Positions 10,401 to 23,600 of a stretch of DNA of 28,171 nt are shown here, in pieces. The notes under the pieces were generated by a model that saw nothing but the letters and a program-made list of their open reading frames with translations, searched no databases and was not told the origin of the DNA. The position numbers and the translations under genes were made by a program. The DNA is from Ettlia oleoabundans (lineage: Eukaryota; Chlorophyta; Chlorophyceae; Chlamydomonadales): contig JAAMXP010001926.1 of NCBI GenBank assembly GCA_019693395.1, positions 1-28,171 of the forward strand. Direction: 5' to 3'. The number at the start of each line of letters is the position of its first letter. Positions within the stretch are counted from its first letter, which is position 1.

Positions 10401-13400
10401 TGGCTGCAATGTGGGAATTGGAACCGCCTGCTGGGGCTGCAGGAGGGCTGGGATCTTCATCGCCGCTTAGAAGCTCGCCCACATGCTGAACAGCCTGGCG
10501 GTCGGCTGCTGCTGGCAGCAGGCTAGTCCTGACAAGGCCGTGCATGGATCTGGGGGACTGGGGCGTAGCAGCAGCCTCCGCTGCAAGTGCTGCAACGGGC
10601 GCTGGCCTGGTGGGCATCATACGCGGCGACATGGGGCTTGATGCTGCCGCAGGTGCGGAGATGCGCTGCAGTGTTGGGCGCCCCAAGCGGAGCGGCGGCA
10701 GGTTTGCTGGCGTTGGCGCAGCGGCGGCAGCACTGGGAGGCTGCTGCCTGCCTTTGTCTGCTGCTGCCGCCGTTGTTGTGGCTGCTGCGGATGTTCCTGC
10801 CTCTGCTGATTGTTGTGCAGATGTTGGCTGTGCAGCATGGCTGGCGCCTGCGCCTGGACCTGAACCTGCCAGCGAAGCGTGGCTGCTACGCACAAGGTCA
10901 TTGCCAGATGCACCACCTTCTGCCCCGCTTACGCTCACCATGCTGCTGCCACCTGGAGTGGCGGTCCCAGAATCCGGCAGGACAAAGGCAGCATCTGAGG
11001 GGAAGCTGGGCAGAATGTCAAAATCCAAGGGTGCAAAATGCTGGTTCTGCGTTGTAGAGGGCTGCTGCGGGTACCACACATGCGGGGTGGCGGTGGCACC
11101 CTCTCCATGCACCTGACGCGGCGCTCGGGAGCCAGAGCTGGCGGCTGGCTGCAGCCACACATCTCCCTCATCCTCCTCCACTCTTGAGCTTTCCTCCTGC
11201 AGCAGAAAGACTCGCCAGCGGCTAGAGACACATGTTTGTTTGTTCGTTTCACACAGCATGCTTCCATCCTAGCCAAGCTCCTCTCAGTCCACAAGCCAAG
11301 CCCGCTTTGTGCCATGGGCCTAAATCCAGGGTGGACCACACGCACCTCTGAGGTTCCAACCTCCACGATTGTGTGCATCTGGGGCGCTGACTTGGCACTG
11401 GCCAGGCGATGCTGCGCGTCCTGCAAAGCATACACATCAAGTTGATGCAATGGTTACCATGGCGCCCAACTGTCGCAGTGTTTATTACCCCGCACGATAT
11501 ATTTCTCACATAGCAAATGTGAGGGGCCTTTGCTCTGAGAGGTTAGCTCCCCGACTACTGCAAAGAGAACCGCAAGTGGTCTGAAACCAACCTTGTCACT
11601 GGGGGCAGCAGCGGCAGAGGCAAAGACGAAAGGCGAGTCGCCTGAGAAGTCGCCGCTTCCATACTTGGTCAGACTGTCACCTACATCACTCTTGGGCATA
11701 CCAGATGCGCCACCGCTGCCTCCGCTGCCGGCAGCGGGGGGCTCCAAGTTCCAGGTGCTGCCAGTGCTCACTGCAGACACAGACGTGTGCAGCAGCCGGC
11801 TCCTACGATCGCCAGTTGGCGGCAGCCCACCCGCCTCTCCAATTTGAAGCGGCACCTCTGTGCCTCGCAACCTGCTGGGAGCTGGGGGTAGCAGAGGTGC
11901 CTCCAGGTCTGACCCTTCGTCCTCTGAAGAACCTGCGCCAGAAGCTGGCGCTGCCCCCAACCGTGGCTCCCACTTGTGGCTTAGGTTGGCAAAGCTGGCA
12001 CCCAGCAGCCGCCTGCTGCTGTTCAGCGGTGAATGGCCCGACACCTTACTGCAAGCAATTAAAAGACACACTGAGATGCCCGCGTCGACATTAAACATGT
12101 GGGGCACAACCGCACCTGTCAACAAGCCATGCAGCAGGAGGTGAGCATGGCCGCCAGACGCACACAACCTTCCAATCAGCCGCATGACTGCCCAGCATAC
12201 GATAAATGCAGCCCCTGCCATTGCTTAGCAGCCCCTGTGATAATGTGATATAGCGCCTACATAACATAGCCTACATAGTATAGCGCAGCCCCCCAGGTCG
12301 CAGCAGCGCTCACCCCAGGTCTTTAAGCGCGGCCGCCCGCCGGCCCCGTGCGGTGCCTCGTGGGCTGCTGGGCGCGGACCAACCAGCCGAGCTGAACAAC
12401 TCCTCCTGTCCTAGAGCGCTGCCCTGTGCTCCTGCTACCTCCTCTTGCCCTGTCCCTGTGCCTGGTCCCTGATTTTCATGCCCTCGTTCTGCTCCAGGGT
12501 GCCTTAAGAACTCGTCTTGTGGTCCTTCTACAGACTCGAGGACCGCGTCTGGTGATGCATGATGGCAATGCTGACGGATCTGCCCTTCCCTGGGCAACAT
12601 GCCTGCGTCACTTGCTGCTGCCATCCCACCACCACCTCCAGTTCTGCCATCTCCATCAATGCCGCGTACGCCTTCGGCAGGGCGGCCACCGTTCCTGCCA
12701 CCATGGCTGTTGCTGCCGCCACCACCACGGTTGAACTGCTGCAGCTCTTCTGACAGATCAACATAGCGCGCCACAGCACCCCAGTCCACGCCCCGCAGCA
12801 TCTCGTCTTCATCTGACTTCAGGTCCTGCTTTGGTAATTGGTAGGGTCCTAACTAGGGAGTTGTTAGGGTGTGTAGCAACCGCTTGGGGCTGTCGCGTTG
12901 TGCTTGATTGCAGAGCACACAATAGCAATCATCACAATCCACTGCAGGGAAGCAGGAGTGGGGTCTGCAGGCTGGTTTGCTTGCTGAGGGGATGCCCCAT
13001 GATGCGGGCTGGGGAGCAAGAGAGAGGCTTGCCTGTATGGCAGCTGCGGTGTATCGCAGCAGGGCTCGCTTGGCCTTCTCTCTGATGCTGAGCTTCACTG
13101 GAGAGACCTGCAGCAGGCTGGGTTGGTGTGCACACGAATTGGTCCGGCATTGCCCAAAGCACAGCATTCAACAGTTGGCCACGCGCGGAAGAGTCCCTAG
13201 GAATGCGTGGGACAAGAGTTTTTGGGACAATGCACGTTTTGGCCTTATATTGGGTGTTGTTGCTGACCTGATTCAGGCCTGTGAAGCGCAACACTGCCGG
13301 CACGGTTGGAGCATTGATGAGCAGCGTACTCAGCACAAAGAGGCTGGTCCACAGGCCCATCTGCAGGGTGCGGTCAGGCAACATCAACCAAACGCCAGTG

Positions 13401-16400
13401 TGCTGTTGCATCGGCATGCGTGCAACATGACCCCAGCTGCATGCTGCAAGGCGGCAGTAAGGCTGCAGGCCCAGTGATAAAGGTTGACTTTGGAGGTGGC
13501 CCACAGGCGGCAGAGCGAGCCACTGGAGCTTCAACGCCGCCCACCTGAGCTGTCACCAGCTGGCTGTGGCCTGCGAGGTTTTCATCTGTCACAATCACTT
13601 GGGCCATGATGAGAGAGATGGCTCCCCTGCCGCAAGGCAAAGTGCAATGTTTCAGCAAGGCAGGAGAACTCTATAAAAAAGTTCAAATCATGATTTAGGA
13701 ACAATAGCTGACACTAGCGCTCGCGACATCAAAACCGCTGCTGATAGTTCAGCTAGTGCCTGTTGAGTGCATCACACCCACCCTACCTTAGGCCGCCCCA
13801 AGTGGCAAACAGCACTGCCTTGAGTGGCAGCGCCTGTGAGCCCAGCAGGTGGAACAGGGGGTTGAAGAGCAGGATGCAAAGGCCTCGGATCAGAAACATG
13901 GCCAGGTAAATGGGTGGAAAGAGGGCAAAGCTGTGCCAGTAGTCGCTCAAGCTCTCCACCGCCCTGCAGGTGGAATTCGATGCCCTTTGGTTAGGCAGAC
14001 TGTCAACACAAACGGCAAAAATAAAAGCAAGCGTTGTTAAAAAGCACGGCTGCAGCTGAGCAGGGCCCAGGAGTATCACCATTCCAGATTTGTGGATGTG
14101 CCAACTGCGGCTTGCCTGATCATAAAGTTAACTGCCGAGCATCCGGCGAAGAAGAAAGTGATGCCGTTGAGGCAAAAACTGACTGTGTTTTGCACCGCAG
14201 CTGCAGCATATGTGTCAACGCAACTTGCAGGTCAAGTTGAAAGTGAGAAGGGCGTCTCAAGCAAGCCGCTCAAGGCTTGCTGCCATCCCACACCGGCCAC
14301 TGTTGGGGCATTTTCGATCTCGCTGATCAATCATGACGCTACTACCACCCACCTAGCTGGCGCATGTGCTGGGAGGAGGCCAGCTCAAAGTGAGAGGTAG
14401 AGTTGCCTGTAGTACCAAGCATAACAGAGGTAAAACATGCATGCAGTGTTGTGTCAACTTTGGGCTGGGCTTGCCAGCTTGCTTACTAGTCCGAGGCCGT
14501 GCTGTGTCAGCCTCAAGCTCGAGCCAACAACAACAAGCGGACTCACCGTATAAGCCATACACCACCACCGAAATCACACCTACATGGACCAACGTATGGA
14601 TGGTCGTGTTTGGGTGCTTCAAGGGCTGTGCATTTAGAAGATGGAATGCATGCTTCAATGATGGTGATGCACTACTGCATGTCTCACCCGACACTTGCAG
14701 CGGTGAATTGGCGATGTAGAAAGCCAGGTAGCCCATCGCCTGGATCGCTGCTGCCTCCTGCGGTCGACGGATTGTGAACAGGGCAGGCCTGATCCCAATC
14801 ATATAAGAGCACCACGAAGTGCCACCAAGCAACCCAACAAACACTCGGCTGACATCAAGCGCTCTTGCTCCATTGCGTTATTTTGGGTGAGATGGGTCAC
14901 AAGGCGCGACTCTAGACCCCTGTTAGATGGTGGATCTATCACACCTGGCTGGTGGAGGCACCGTGCCAGCGCAGCGCACGTAGCAGGCGGCGTGTCAGCA
15001 TGCCAACCGTCAGCCCCACTAGCACGCCGCCTGCTGCCAACTGCAATGAAACAGTTCACGAGTGCCAGTGGACAAAAGTGCATGTGTGTACTGATAAGAT
15101 TGTAAGAAGCTGCCGCGTGCAGCTCAATGCCGCATTCTAGTCCACGATGCTGCAGCATGCTGTGCTGTGGAGTGCTTGGGTTCTTACCTGCACAATCTGC
15201 GTGGCCATCAGCGGCAGCACTGACAGCGGGGATGGCTCGCTGCTGCCGGCCTCTGCTGGGTGCTGCGCCACAAGGCTGTGGAACAGCTGGAAGAGCACGA
15301 TACCTGCAAGTGAGGCAGCAGCCGGTCAATGGCAGCAGGCAGTCAACGGCAGCAGGCATGACACGACACAGGTGCAAATGCAGCTACCACCCAGGCAAAG
15401 GCAACGGCAGAAGTAAGGCCATGAAACAACCTGAATACCACTCCCGGTAGAGCACTTCCCGGGTGAGAAGGCGGTGGCATACTCAATTCGCAGCTACTGC
15501 AGTCGTGCTGTTCCCAGCTGCACCTGCTGCCAAGCTGCTCCAAACGGACTGCTCCACACTTGACCCACCTGATGCATCGTTTAGCAGAGACTCTCCCTCC
15601 ATCAGAGTCACCAGGGACTCTGGTCCCCCCGCCCTCCGCAGCACCGCTGTGATCGCCAGCGCGTCGGTGGAGGCAAGCATGGCGCTGCGGGGTCCAGGTG
15701 TATGTGGCAGGCAGAATAATCAGCTATACCACCATTATCAAAGGAGTGTAAGAGGGCACATGCAGCCTGGCATCTCACAGTTGGAAAACGCGACTGCCTC
15801 AGCTGTCTCTGGGGCTAGCGCCAGTGATTGCTGCGGCTGAGTGGCACTTTCACCTGAAAAGAGCGCCGTGTGTCCAATGCCATCCATGCGCGGCAAGGCC
15901 GAGCCCGTACAGCAGCACAGGTGTGGCGAGGAGGGCAGAGAGCAGGACCACCAGGAAGGCGAACACCATCACTTGCAACATGACCTGTAGAGCTAGCGCG
16001 CATGGCATTGTTGTTAATGTCGATGTGTGATTGAAGGCTGGGAGATGGTTGCAGGTAGGGTGTGGCCGCTGGTGCTGCCGTGTGTGGGTAGCGAACGGGC
16101 TGCCGCTTGATCTAAATAAGCTGAATAAACTGTGAGCGTGCTTGCCTTGTTGAACAGAAAGTAGTCTATTGAAAGGGCAGAGTCCAGCAGAAGTGGCGGC
16201 AGGAAGGCGTAAAAGAATATTTCAGGCGGATCAATGCCCAGCCACAGGGTGAAGGCATTGCCCAGCCTGCACCCGAAAACGCTAAGCACGAGTGGCAATG
16301 GACATTCAAATGCATATGGATACTGTGCATGTGTGCCAGCATACAGCGTACAGCACGACAAATCTAGCACGGGCTGCCAAAACATAAGCTGATCCTCACA

Positions 16401-16878
16401 AGGCATGCATAGATTTGTTGTTGCAACGAATCAAGGCGCCTGACAAGGCTACCTCACCTGCCAAGGTTGAAAGGGAAGACGATGCCTTCTGCAAGCGCCC
16501 CCGCCACCAGCACGAACACCGCTGACAGGCTGCCGAAGTGTAGGCAGCATGCCACTAATATAGCCGACGCAGCATACAGAAAAGCGTCTGGGCCGCTGCC
16601 CGGCACGCTGCAAGAACGGAAAGTGCGAAATTGGGGGTTGCATACCACTTCTCATTCCTTGGACTACAATTTCAACTGTGCCCGAGGGGCTGAGCGGTGG
16701 CAGAAGAGGCTGCGTTACAGACTGAACCTCGACCTCACCTGCAAAAGTTGAAATTGGCCGGGTCATTCAACCGGTGATAATATGTCGCATTCACACAGTA
16801 GTCGGATCCTGGTGCCCCCCAGCCTGCCACTGACTGTGCCCAGTGTGGCAGGGCAGCACCCAGCATTGTTGGCTGCAT
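4495..16878 (-). CDS. SOS1: SOS1/NHX7-type plasma-membrane Na+/H+ antiporter (CPA1), about 2165 residues
   Basis: Exchanges cytosolic Na+ for H+. Exons, in reading order: 16878-16739, 16607-16458, 16266-16146, 15984-15854, 15684-15569, 15303-15188, 15040-14945, 14757-14688, 14579-14547, 14406-14353, 14200-14116, 13963-13787, 13626-13545, 13360-13268, 13107-13033, 12825-12314, 12048-11592, 11420-11346, 11196-9546, 9343-9231, 9150-9004, 8938-8818, 8729-8578, 8425-8384, 8199-8154, 7892-7844, 7669-7576, 7343-7280, 7159-7073, 6844-6737, 6532-6378, 6178-6102, 5895-5556, 5363-5236, 5035-4495. All phases join, summing to 6498 nt with no internal stop. Transport domain, residues 1-513: FFYAFLPPLLLDSALS, STDALAI (Asp188; TDP in most CPA1), EGESLLND (210-217) and WGGLRG (426-431). 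Then DWGAVARYV (about 527-535), a Ser/Pro/Ala/Gln-rich linker to about 1404, and an SOS1-like cytosolic part beginning EARMRL, with a cyclic-nucleotide-binding-like fold at about 1688-1804. Introns after exons 3, 11 and 15 use GC donors. The first ATG is preceded by an in-frame stop. The SLC9C-type exchanger is the closest alternative name. Confidence 0.9.
5364..5555 (-). other. stop-free 192-nt segment in the SOS1-like gene: intron or retained coding segment
   Basis: The segment lies between exon 33 (ends 5556) and exon 34 (starts 5363). It begins GTGGTA, ends CTGCAG, is a multiple of three and has no stop in the gene's frame, so splicing or retaining it both preserve the C-terminus. Retention adds 64 residues including a hydrophobic run near its start (SALFAATSLLLLSIPV). 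The donor is weaker than most in this gene. Confidence 0.5.
6987..7020. repeat. GAA/GAT-type polypurine tract in a SOS1-like intron
   Basis: On the plus strand this is a run of ttc and atc triplets; on the sense (minus) strand it is a GAA/GAT purine tract. It lies in the intron 7072-6845. It is a simple-sequence repeat and could serve as a splicing-enhancer-like element. The reading frame does not require it to be coding. Confidence 0.7.
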
Positions 16879-17616
16879 TAGCCCTGATGCGTTTCAACTG
16901 CTCCTAGCCGGCACAGCTGCCACATCCCAAGGGCTGATAATCTCCAGGTAATTTTGCACAGGGAAGCAGTTGAAGATGCCACTATTGTGCCTGCAGTGGG
17001 ATGACCGCACACAGCTAACTAGCTTGGGCGCCTGCGCCGTAGCCAAGGTAACCGCAACTGGAGGGGTTGCCTCTGCTGCCTTGGTTGCCGCAACCGTCTA
17101 CCCACCACACAAGTTACGCGCTTGGGTATAGATTTTTCGGGTCACTGGATGTCCTCCGACGGGAATTAGGGCGCGTTGCGTGAAAGGGCCACACACCCTG
17201 GGCAGATTTCAACTAAATGGCTCCACAGCAAGGAGTCTAAACATATTTCCTCGAGCGGAAAATCTGTCTCCTCGAGCGGCGCAGAAAGGTCTGCTGAGCT
17301 GGGCTGGAGCACATGACCTGGCAGATTCTTGCACTTACAATAACTGAAAATTGGATCAGGTTTGGATCACTGGTTCGCAGGAAACCGTAGAAGGGAACCG
17401 AGATTGTTTGGGATCAACAACAGTAAAAAATACTTGTATCTCAGCACATAGAACCAGTGTGCTGGTGACGACTTCGGGGGTGATGTATGCTGCTGAAAAT
17501 ATGGAGCAAAGCTGAACCAACATTGGGAAAATATACGTCCAAAAGCAACATCGAGGTGGGTGAGGACTGCACAAAGATGGATGTCAAAATCACCTGACGG
17601 TTACAGTGTGCGCCGG
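16879..17616. promoter_or_regulatory. spacer between ABC1K 3' end and SOS1-like 5' end
   Basis: Both neighbours are on the minus strand, so this holds the ABC1K 3' UTR and the SOS1-like promoter. Minus-strand TGTAA occurs at 17601-17605 (12 bases past the ABC1K stop) and at 17335-17339 (about 280 bases past it, a more usual distance). The 11-mer tcctcgagcgg occurs twice, at 17248-17258 and 17269-17279. The open frame 17356-17574 (minus) lacks any recognisable domain. No other gene is seen. Confidence 0.5.
17248..17279. repeat. two direct copies of tcctcgagcgg, start to start 21 bp
   Basis: Identical 11-base copies start at 17248 and 17269, two helical turns apart. Each contains the palindrome CTCGAG. 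They lie about 370-400 bases upstream of the SOS1-like start codon (minus strand) and about 340 bases past the ABC1K stop. They look like a paired transcription-factor site, but no known factor is assigned. Confidence 0.6.
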
Positions 17617-20600
17617 CTATGTCCTCAGCACTGCTGCCGTAGCGGCAGCTACGCTGCTGCTCTTGCTGCTGCTGTTGCTGCTGCCGCCAGATCCACCGGG
17701 AGCGGCAGCATCCTGCAGGCCTGAGATGAACTTTATACTCCGGGCTGCAAAGCGCTGCAGCAGGCCCCACTGCACATCAGCCACAAGCTCCTGCGCTCCA
17801 GGCCGCTCAAAGACGGCTTGCAGCCGCGGCGCCGCCTCTGATAGCGTCACCTGCAGCTTGGACACATACTGCTGCACCTCCGCGGGACCTGCAGGGCCAC
17901 AGAATGACGCCGCAGAGTTCAAAGCAGTACACCACAAAGTCAACCAGCCAGCCACCCATGCCATGCTGCCAGCCAACCAGCCGTCAGTCAGCACATGTGC
18001 CAGATGCACAAGGTTCGCCAGAATGCAATCCACCAGGGCGACTGAAAGCAGTGCCATCTGCATGCAGGCATGTTGTCGACTCGCTATGATGGTACCAGGC
18101 TTCCAGTCAGCAGCTGGGGTGGGCGTGCTGCTTATGCACCTGGCAGGCCAAACAGCCCAGTTGACAGCTGCGGCATGGGCACCGCCTGCCCTGCACTGCT
18201 GGTCAGCACATCCCACAGCAGCTGTGCCCGTTGCACGCTCTTCTGCTCGTCAAGCTGGGCCGGCACCAGTCGCGCCGCCAGCTCCGCGTTGCCGCTTCGC
18301 TCCTGTATTTGCTTTCTGCAGACGGAAAACACGTATGCAGAACACAGAGTAGGCGGGAGCTGGTGCATCATACAGATTGGACATTAGACTACCAACTGTA
18401 TTGGAATACCAACCTCGGCGCTCCGCCACTGCAATCCACAGCTAACTGTTCACCTCACCAATTAGGCCGGTTAGTATGCGCCCACCTGACATTGCTCGTG
18501 ATGGTTGCATCCACCAAGCGCACAAGCTCGGAGGACAGCGGCTTGCGGATGGGGCGCCCACCCTCGCTGCACACCCACTCCGCCAGGAGCCACAACTGCA
18601 GGCGTGGCCACAGAGAGAAACAGCACAACGTGTGCAACTCAGGAAACACCAAGCCAACCAGAGCAGCACCAAGCCGATCAAAGGGTGCCTGTGGCAGGTA
18701 CTGCACCATACCTGGGCTGGGTCATAGTCCTGGCTCTTGCTGCCCTCTTGGAACAAGTTCTCCAGCCGGCTCCACCGCAGCCGGCCGTTGACCAGCACCA
18801 AGTCCTCAAAGGAAGACCTGCTCGACAGCAAAACGGTGAAAAAGAGTGAGTGAAAATCCCGAACTGGATGCAGACGAGTGAGCGGAATTTGAACTTTTCT
18901 CTAAGCGTTAGTACGTTGCGGGCAGCAGCGGGTGTAGTCCCCTTTTGGACGGCTTGCTGACAACAACTAGAAAAGCGTCCGGCAGCCAGCAGGCAGCATC
19001 GTGGGTGGACGCCGCAGTGTGAAATCAGTCAGAACCATTTCGTGCAAATGCCATCACAAGCTCAGCTGCTTGTTAGCACATAGCCAACATATCACTCCAG
19101 CCCAACCCAGCCCAGCGCAATAGGGCTGGTTCCCGCCGCTCACCGCAGCTCAGGCGCGGGATCGGTCAGGAGGCGTCGTGCCATGTAAGGGTAAGCCCGG
19201 GCAATGAGCTTGTAATTGGGGTCTGCCGTGAGGGCCAGGCCTTCCAGCACAGTCAAGGAGCGCAGGATGAGGGCATAGTAGGCGGGCACCCTGCAGCAAG
19301 TGCATGTACGCGACACGCAGCGTGTGGGATTGGACTGGGTTGCTGGTCATAGTCTGGCACAGCACGGCTATTTGTGATGACAGATGTAGGTGCTGTGTGA
19401 ACTGCGCGCGGTGCATGCATGCTGTGCTCTGCCTGCATGCACTGAACCGGGTTCATATTTTGGCTGTGCTGCTGTAAGAGCAGTAGAGCAGGGCCGTGGG
19501 TGGGGCATGAAGCGCGGGCACGTAGGGGGGGATCACCTGAAGGGGTACTGGAACAGTACACCTCCCAGGCCATCCACAATGGCCCTGCATTGTAGAACAC
19601 GATGCAAAGAATGCTATGAACATGGTGCAGCGGGTCCTGATGTGACATTGCAGCGCTGCAAATAACTAAGGTAGTAGGCAACTGGACAGCTACATGCCCC
19701 AATAGTGGCGCTGCCATCCTTGGCAAACAGTGGCAAACTGAGGGTGACACAACAAGAACCACCACAACAAGTTCTACCTCGCTTCATATGCACCTGAAGT
19801 TAAGCTGGCTAACACTGTCTTGCAACACATCGTCAAAGAAAGCAGCGAGAGCAGGAGCGATGGGGGTGGTGTCCACTGAAGGGTCCATAAACTCCAGTGT
19901 GTAGTAATCATAGCACCTGCAGACGGTGGAAAGCCAGCAGGGGATGATTTGCACGCAAAGGAATTGCATGGCGGAGGAGTGGCCAGGGACAAAGCTGCTA
20001 AAAAAGTGCACGTACACATGCCAACTGGTCAAAACTCCGACAGCAAGTAGCTAATAGCAGCATGCGAAGCCCAACACAGCAGATCCACATCTGACAGCCG
20101 CTTACATGGCAAGGTAGTCACGGTTGACGAGATGCACGACGTGTGCTATGATGGCATATCGTGCTGCATTGCAAGGGCTTGATGAAAGGTTGCGTTCCGT
20201 GCCAACTCGGACACTCGTGCGAGGTGCATCAAGTGCAGCAAAAGACCAACCCCTGCTCATGTCTACTCTGACCTATGTGCAGCACAATCCAGACTGTGGT
20301 AGCCTCACAACAAAGGGAGGAAGCCACGGCAGCCTTACCGGATGGTGGCGCCTCCGACATCATCCCAAAATCAAGGTAAACCAAGTCGCCGCTGCTGGTG
20401 GCCAGGAGGTTTCCAGGATGCGGGTCTGCAGCGGGCGACAAAAGCACGGCAAAGGCATGATGAAGGCAAGCAAGCAGGCGGACATGCTGACGGTTAGGCA
20501 GACTGGGGGCCTGGCAGCCAACTCAAGGTCATATTGATGATGCAAGCTCTGATCTCGATGCGAAGACAGCAAGTAACGTCCATGCCCAACATTTGCCCCC

Positions 20601-23600
20601 TGTTTGCTCATACAGAGCGCCAAACCAACCAAACAAGTGGCAGGTCAATTTGTATTCAGCAGCGAAGCAGCAGTGAGACACACAGTGGTCGTACCTGCAT
20701 GGAAGAATCCTGCCTCCAACAGCTGACGCAGCGTGCACTCTATTCCCACAGTCACAAAATCAACAGTGTCCAGACCAAGGGAGGACATAGCTGCATACCA
20801 TGGAGGAAGGGAAGAGGGCACAGACCAACAGTTGATGGGAAGACTGAGGGTACATTAGAGACAGATCAGGGTTGAAAGAGAGGATCCGTGCAGGACTGAG
20901 GCAAGTCCCTTCTCCAGATTGCATTCCTGTTGCAGCTGTGCTGCACCCTGGTGCAAACCCTACCCACCCTCTTCATTTGTGAGCTTCACACCATCAATCC
21001 ACTCCATGGTCAACACTCGACGGCTGGTGGCCTCCCACTTTATTGTCGGCACACGCACTCGCGGCACATGGCTGTGGCAGGGAGGGAGAGCAGCAGCGGA
21101 GGATCAGGCACGCGGCATGGCAGGAGGAAGGAGCGCAAGTGCGACCACGCAAGTGGTGTGAAGCTCCTACCCAGGCGCAGAACAGCTTCAGCAGCATCAC
21201 TCGAGCTAATGTGCCAGTGACAACCCAGTCTCTGTTCATTACAAACCTGTAAAGCCGGGCAAACTTCTCTGCATTCCTTCCCTCTTGCATGTAGTCCAAC
21301 TCGCCAAACAGCCGAGCAGCAAACTCATCCACCAACGGCACCAGCGGCTGTGACACCTGCACATTTATAACGGGTCAAAGGGCGTTTGATAGCTGGCGCG
21401 TGGAGGATTAAGGCCAATATTGCGTGAGCACTCTTGCTTGGGCGTCATTGGGTACACAGTTGGTAGGGCCAATGGTGTGGCTGGGCAGTTGGGAGGGTCC
21501 GGCATTGCCTACCACTGTGCTCAACCCGAAAACTGATATGTACAGAATACCCAGCAGCTGGCTTTCAGACGCAAAGAAACCCGCGCGCTCGTGTTTCAAC
21601 CTCCATCTGCGGTGCAAAGCCCCATAGCCAAATGCCATGCACCTCAATGGGAGCTTGTGAGTACCATTAAACGAGCCCACCTGCGGTATGTTCCTGTCTA
21701 CCACCGCCACCAGCCTTCGCAGCAGCACCATGTCGATCGCGATGGAATCCCCGATGCCCGGCCGCTGCACCTTGACCGCCACCTGTTCTCCAGTGCTGCG
21801 CAGCCGAGCCTTGTAAACCTTCATGAGGATTGCATGCCAGGGAGGGGTTGTCAAGCGGCATGTCATTCAACATGCATGTCATGCATCCAATGATTGGTGG
21901 CCAACGTTCTGCCATGCGCATCATTGTCACCACAACCACACCAAAGGCTGTTGCTGGTCAAACTCAACAACATAATCTGCCTCTACTCACCTGGCCCAGG
22001 CTGGCAGCGGCCACTGGCTCTGGAGTTATCTCACTGTAAATCTCGTGCACCGGCCCCCCAAGCTCCTCCTGAATCACCTGCAGTAAAAGCAGCACGAGAA
22101 AAAGGGAAGGAATGTGGCAAATGCATTGTTTGAATGGTAGGGCAGGATGGCCCAGAATGATGGGCGTAGCCAGCTGCCTGAGGTGCCATGCTTTCCGATA
22201 TATAAGCAGGATACAAGGCCCAGGCTTGACATCTCTTAACTGCCCACATTCACATGTTGCTACTGATTGGGTCTTTGATTGGCCCCCTCACGCACCTGAA
22301 AGGCAATGCTGCTAGGGAAGGAGGGCAGGCGGTCTTGGAGCTCCGACAAGGCGTCCAGGTAAGGCTTGGGCAGAAGGTCGGGGCGAGCTGCAGGAGTACC
22401 AGCCCACGTGACAGCAGATATCAGGCGAGCAGTGCAGTGGCGAAATGATCAATTGCAGCGAAGCCTCTGCGGCATGGGCGGAAGAGTGCAGGAGGCAGGC
22501 TGACAAGCTGCATGCTGATACCTATGCTCGCAAGGGAAAGGGAGGATAGCCAAAGGCAGCCACCAAAGCAACCAGCACGACTGACAGCATCACTAGCAGG
22601 CAGTAGGCGAGGGATTGACCACCTGCCTTTCATAGCAGAGCATTCGCACCAGCAAACTTACCGCTCAGTGCCTGACCCGTCTTGACAAAGCTGGGTCCCA
22701 GCCCACTGAGCACGCTGCGTAGCTGCTGCGCACGCTGTGGCGCATTTGATTCCAGACTGCCGGATGCCAAGTCAGCGAGCACCCGCGTGATGAAGCCACC
22801 TAAGCTGGCTGCAACGCGAACTGCCCGTGCCGCCAGCTCTGCAGCAAGGCCAAGTTTGTGACTGTGTTTAGTATTTTATGGCCGCCGTGTGTTGCTGGCA
22901 CAGCTTTTGGAGACGCCAGTCTACCGGAAGATACACGCCAAATGACCCGACGTTGCAACGGGCGCAGCATGGGAGGCATTGTGATGAACAGCGCTGTTGG
23001 CCAGCCTATTGTCAGGGTTGCATTGATCTTGTTTCGAGTCGAGCCACTGCGTAAAGAAATACACTCAGTATACAGCTGCCATCCATGATAGCGGTGGCAG
23101 GCTTGATCGACGGGCAGTTGTGAGTGCTTGTGCCGGTGCCAACCAACCTGTGGGTCTGCTGCCGAGCGCCTCAGCTAGTTTATCAGGGTTATATGCCACG
23201 CCCATCTCCTCCAACAAAGCTGGTAGGTCAGGCGTTAGGGTGCTAAGTTCCATGGCATCCACCCTGCAGACCATGGGTGGGAGAAAATGCGCGGCTGTAC
23301 GCCAATGCTTGTCTGCTTGGAGTGTCGGCATTACTGTGTTAATTCCCGCCCGTATGCAGTGCATGCTTGCGCACCATGTGCGTTGACCCATCTCCGTGAA
23401 AAACCAGTCGTCTATGCTGCTGAGCGTGCCCACTTGAGGGGTCTCAGCCGATGCTGCCGCCAGTTGCCTGCTCCTGCAGTGAGCGGCGGCATGGCGGGCC
23501 GCATTGCAGGTGACCACGACTGCTGCGAGCGTCCGCCCAGCTGTTCAGCACCTCCTGTACCAAACCGAGGATGATTCCAACCGACTGCAAGCAACCAGAA

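Noticed and set aside
10544..11116. Plus-strand 190-residue open frame antisense to the largest SOS1-like exon
   Set aside because: It mirrors a low-complexity Ser/Ala/Gln-rich coding exon on the minus strand; triplet bias produces antisense open frames. No domain is seen.
11454..12221. Minus-strand 255-residue open frame with an apparent N-terminal membrane segment
   Set aside because: The hydrophobic part lies upstream of the acceptor at 12049 and is intron; the rest is exon 17 of the SOS1-like gene.
13675..13700. B-box-like gttcaaatc near 13681
   Set aside because: No matching A box or cloverleaf; it lies in an intron of the SOS1-like gene.
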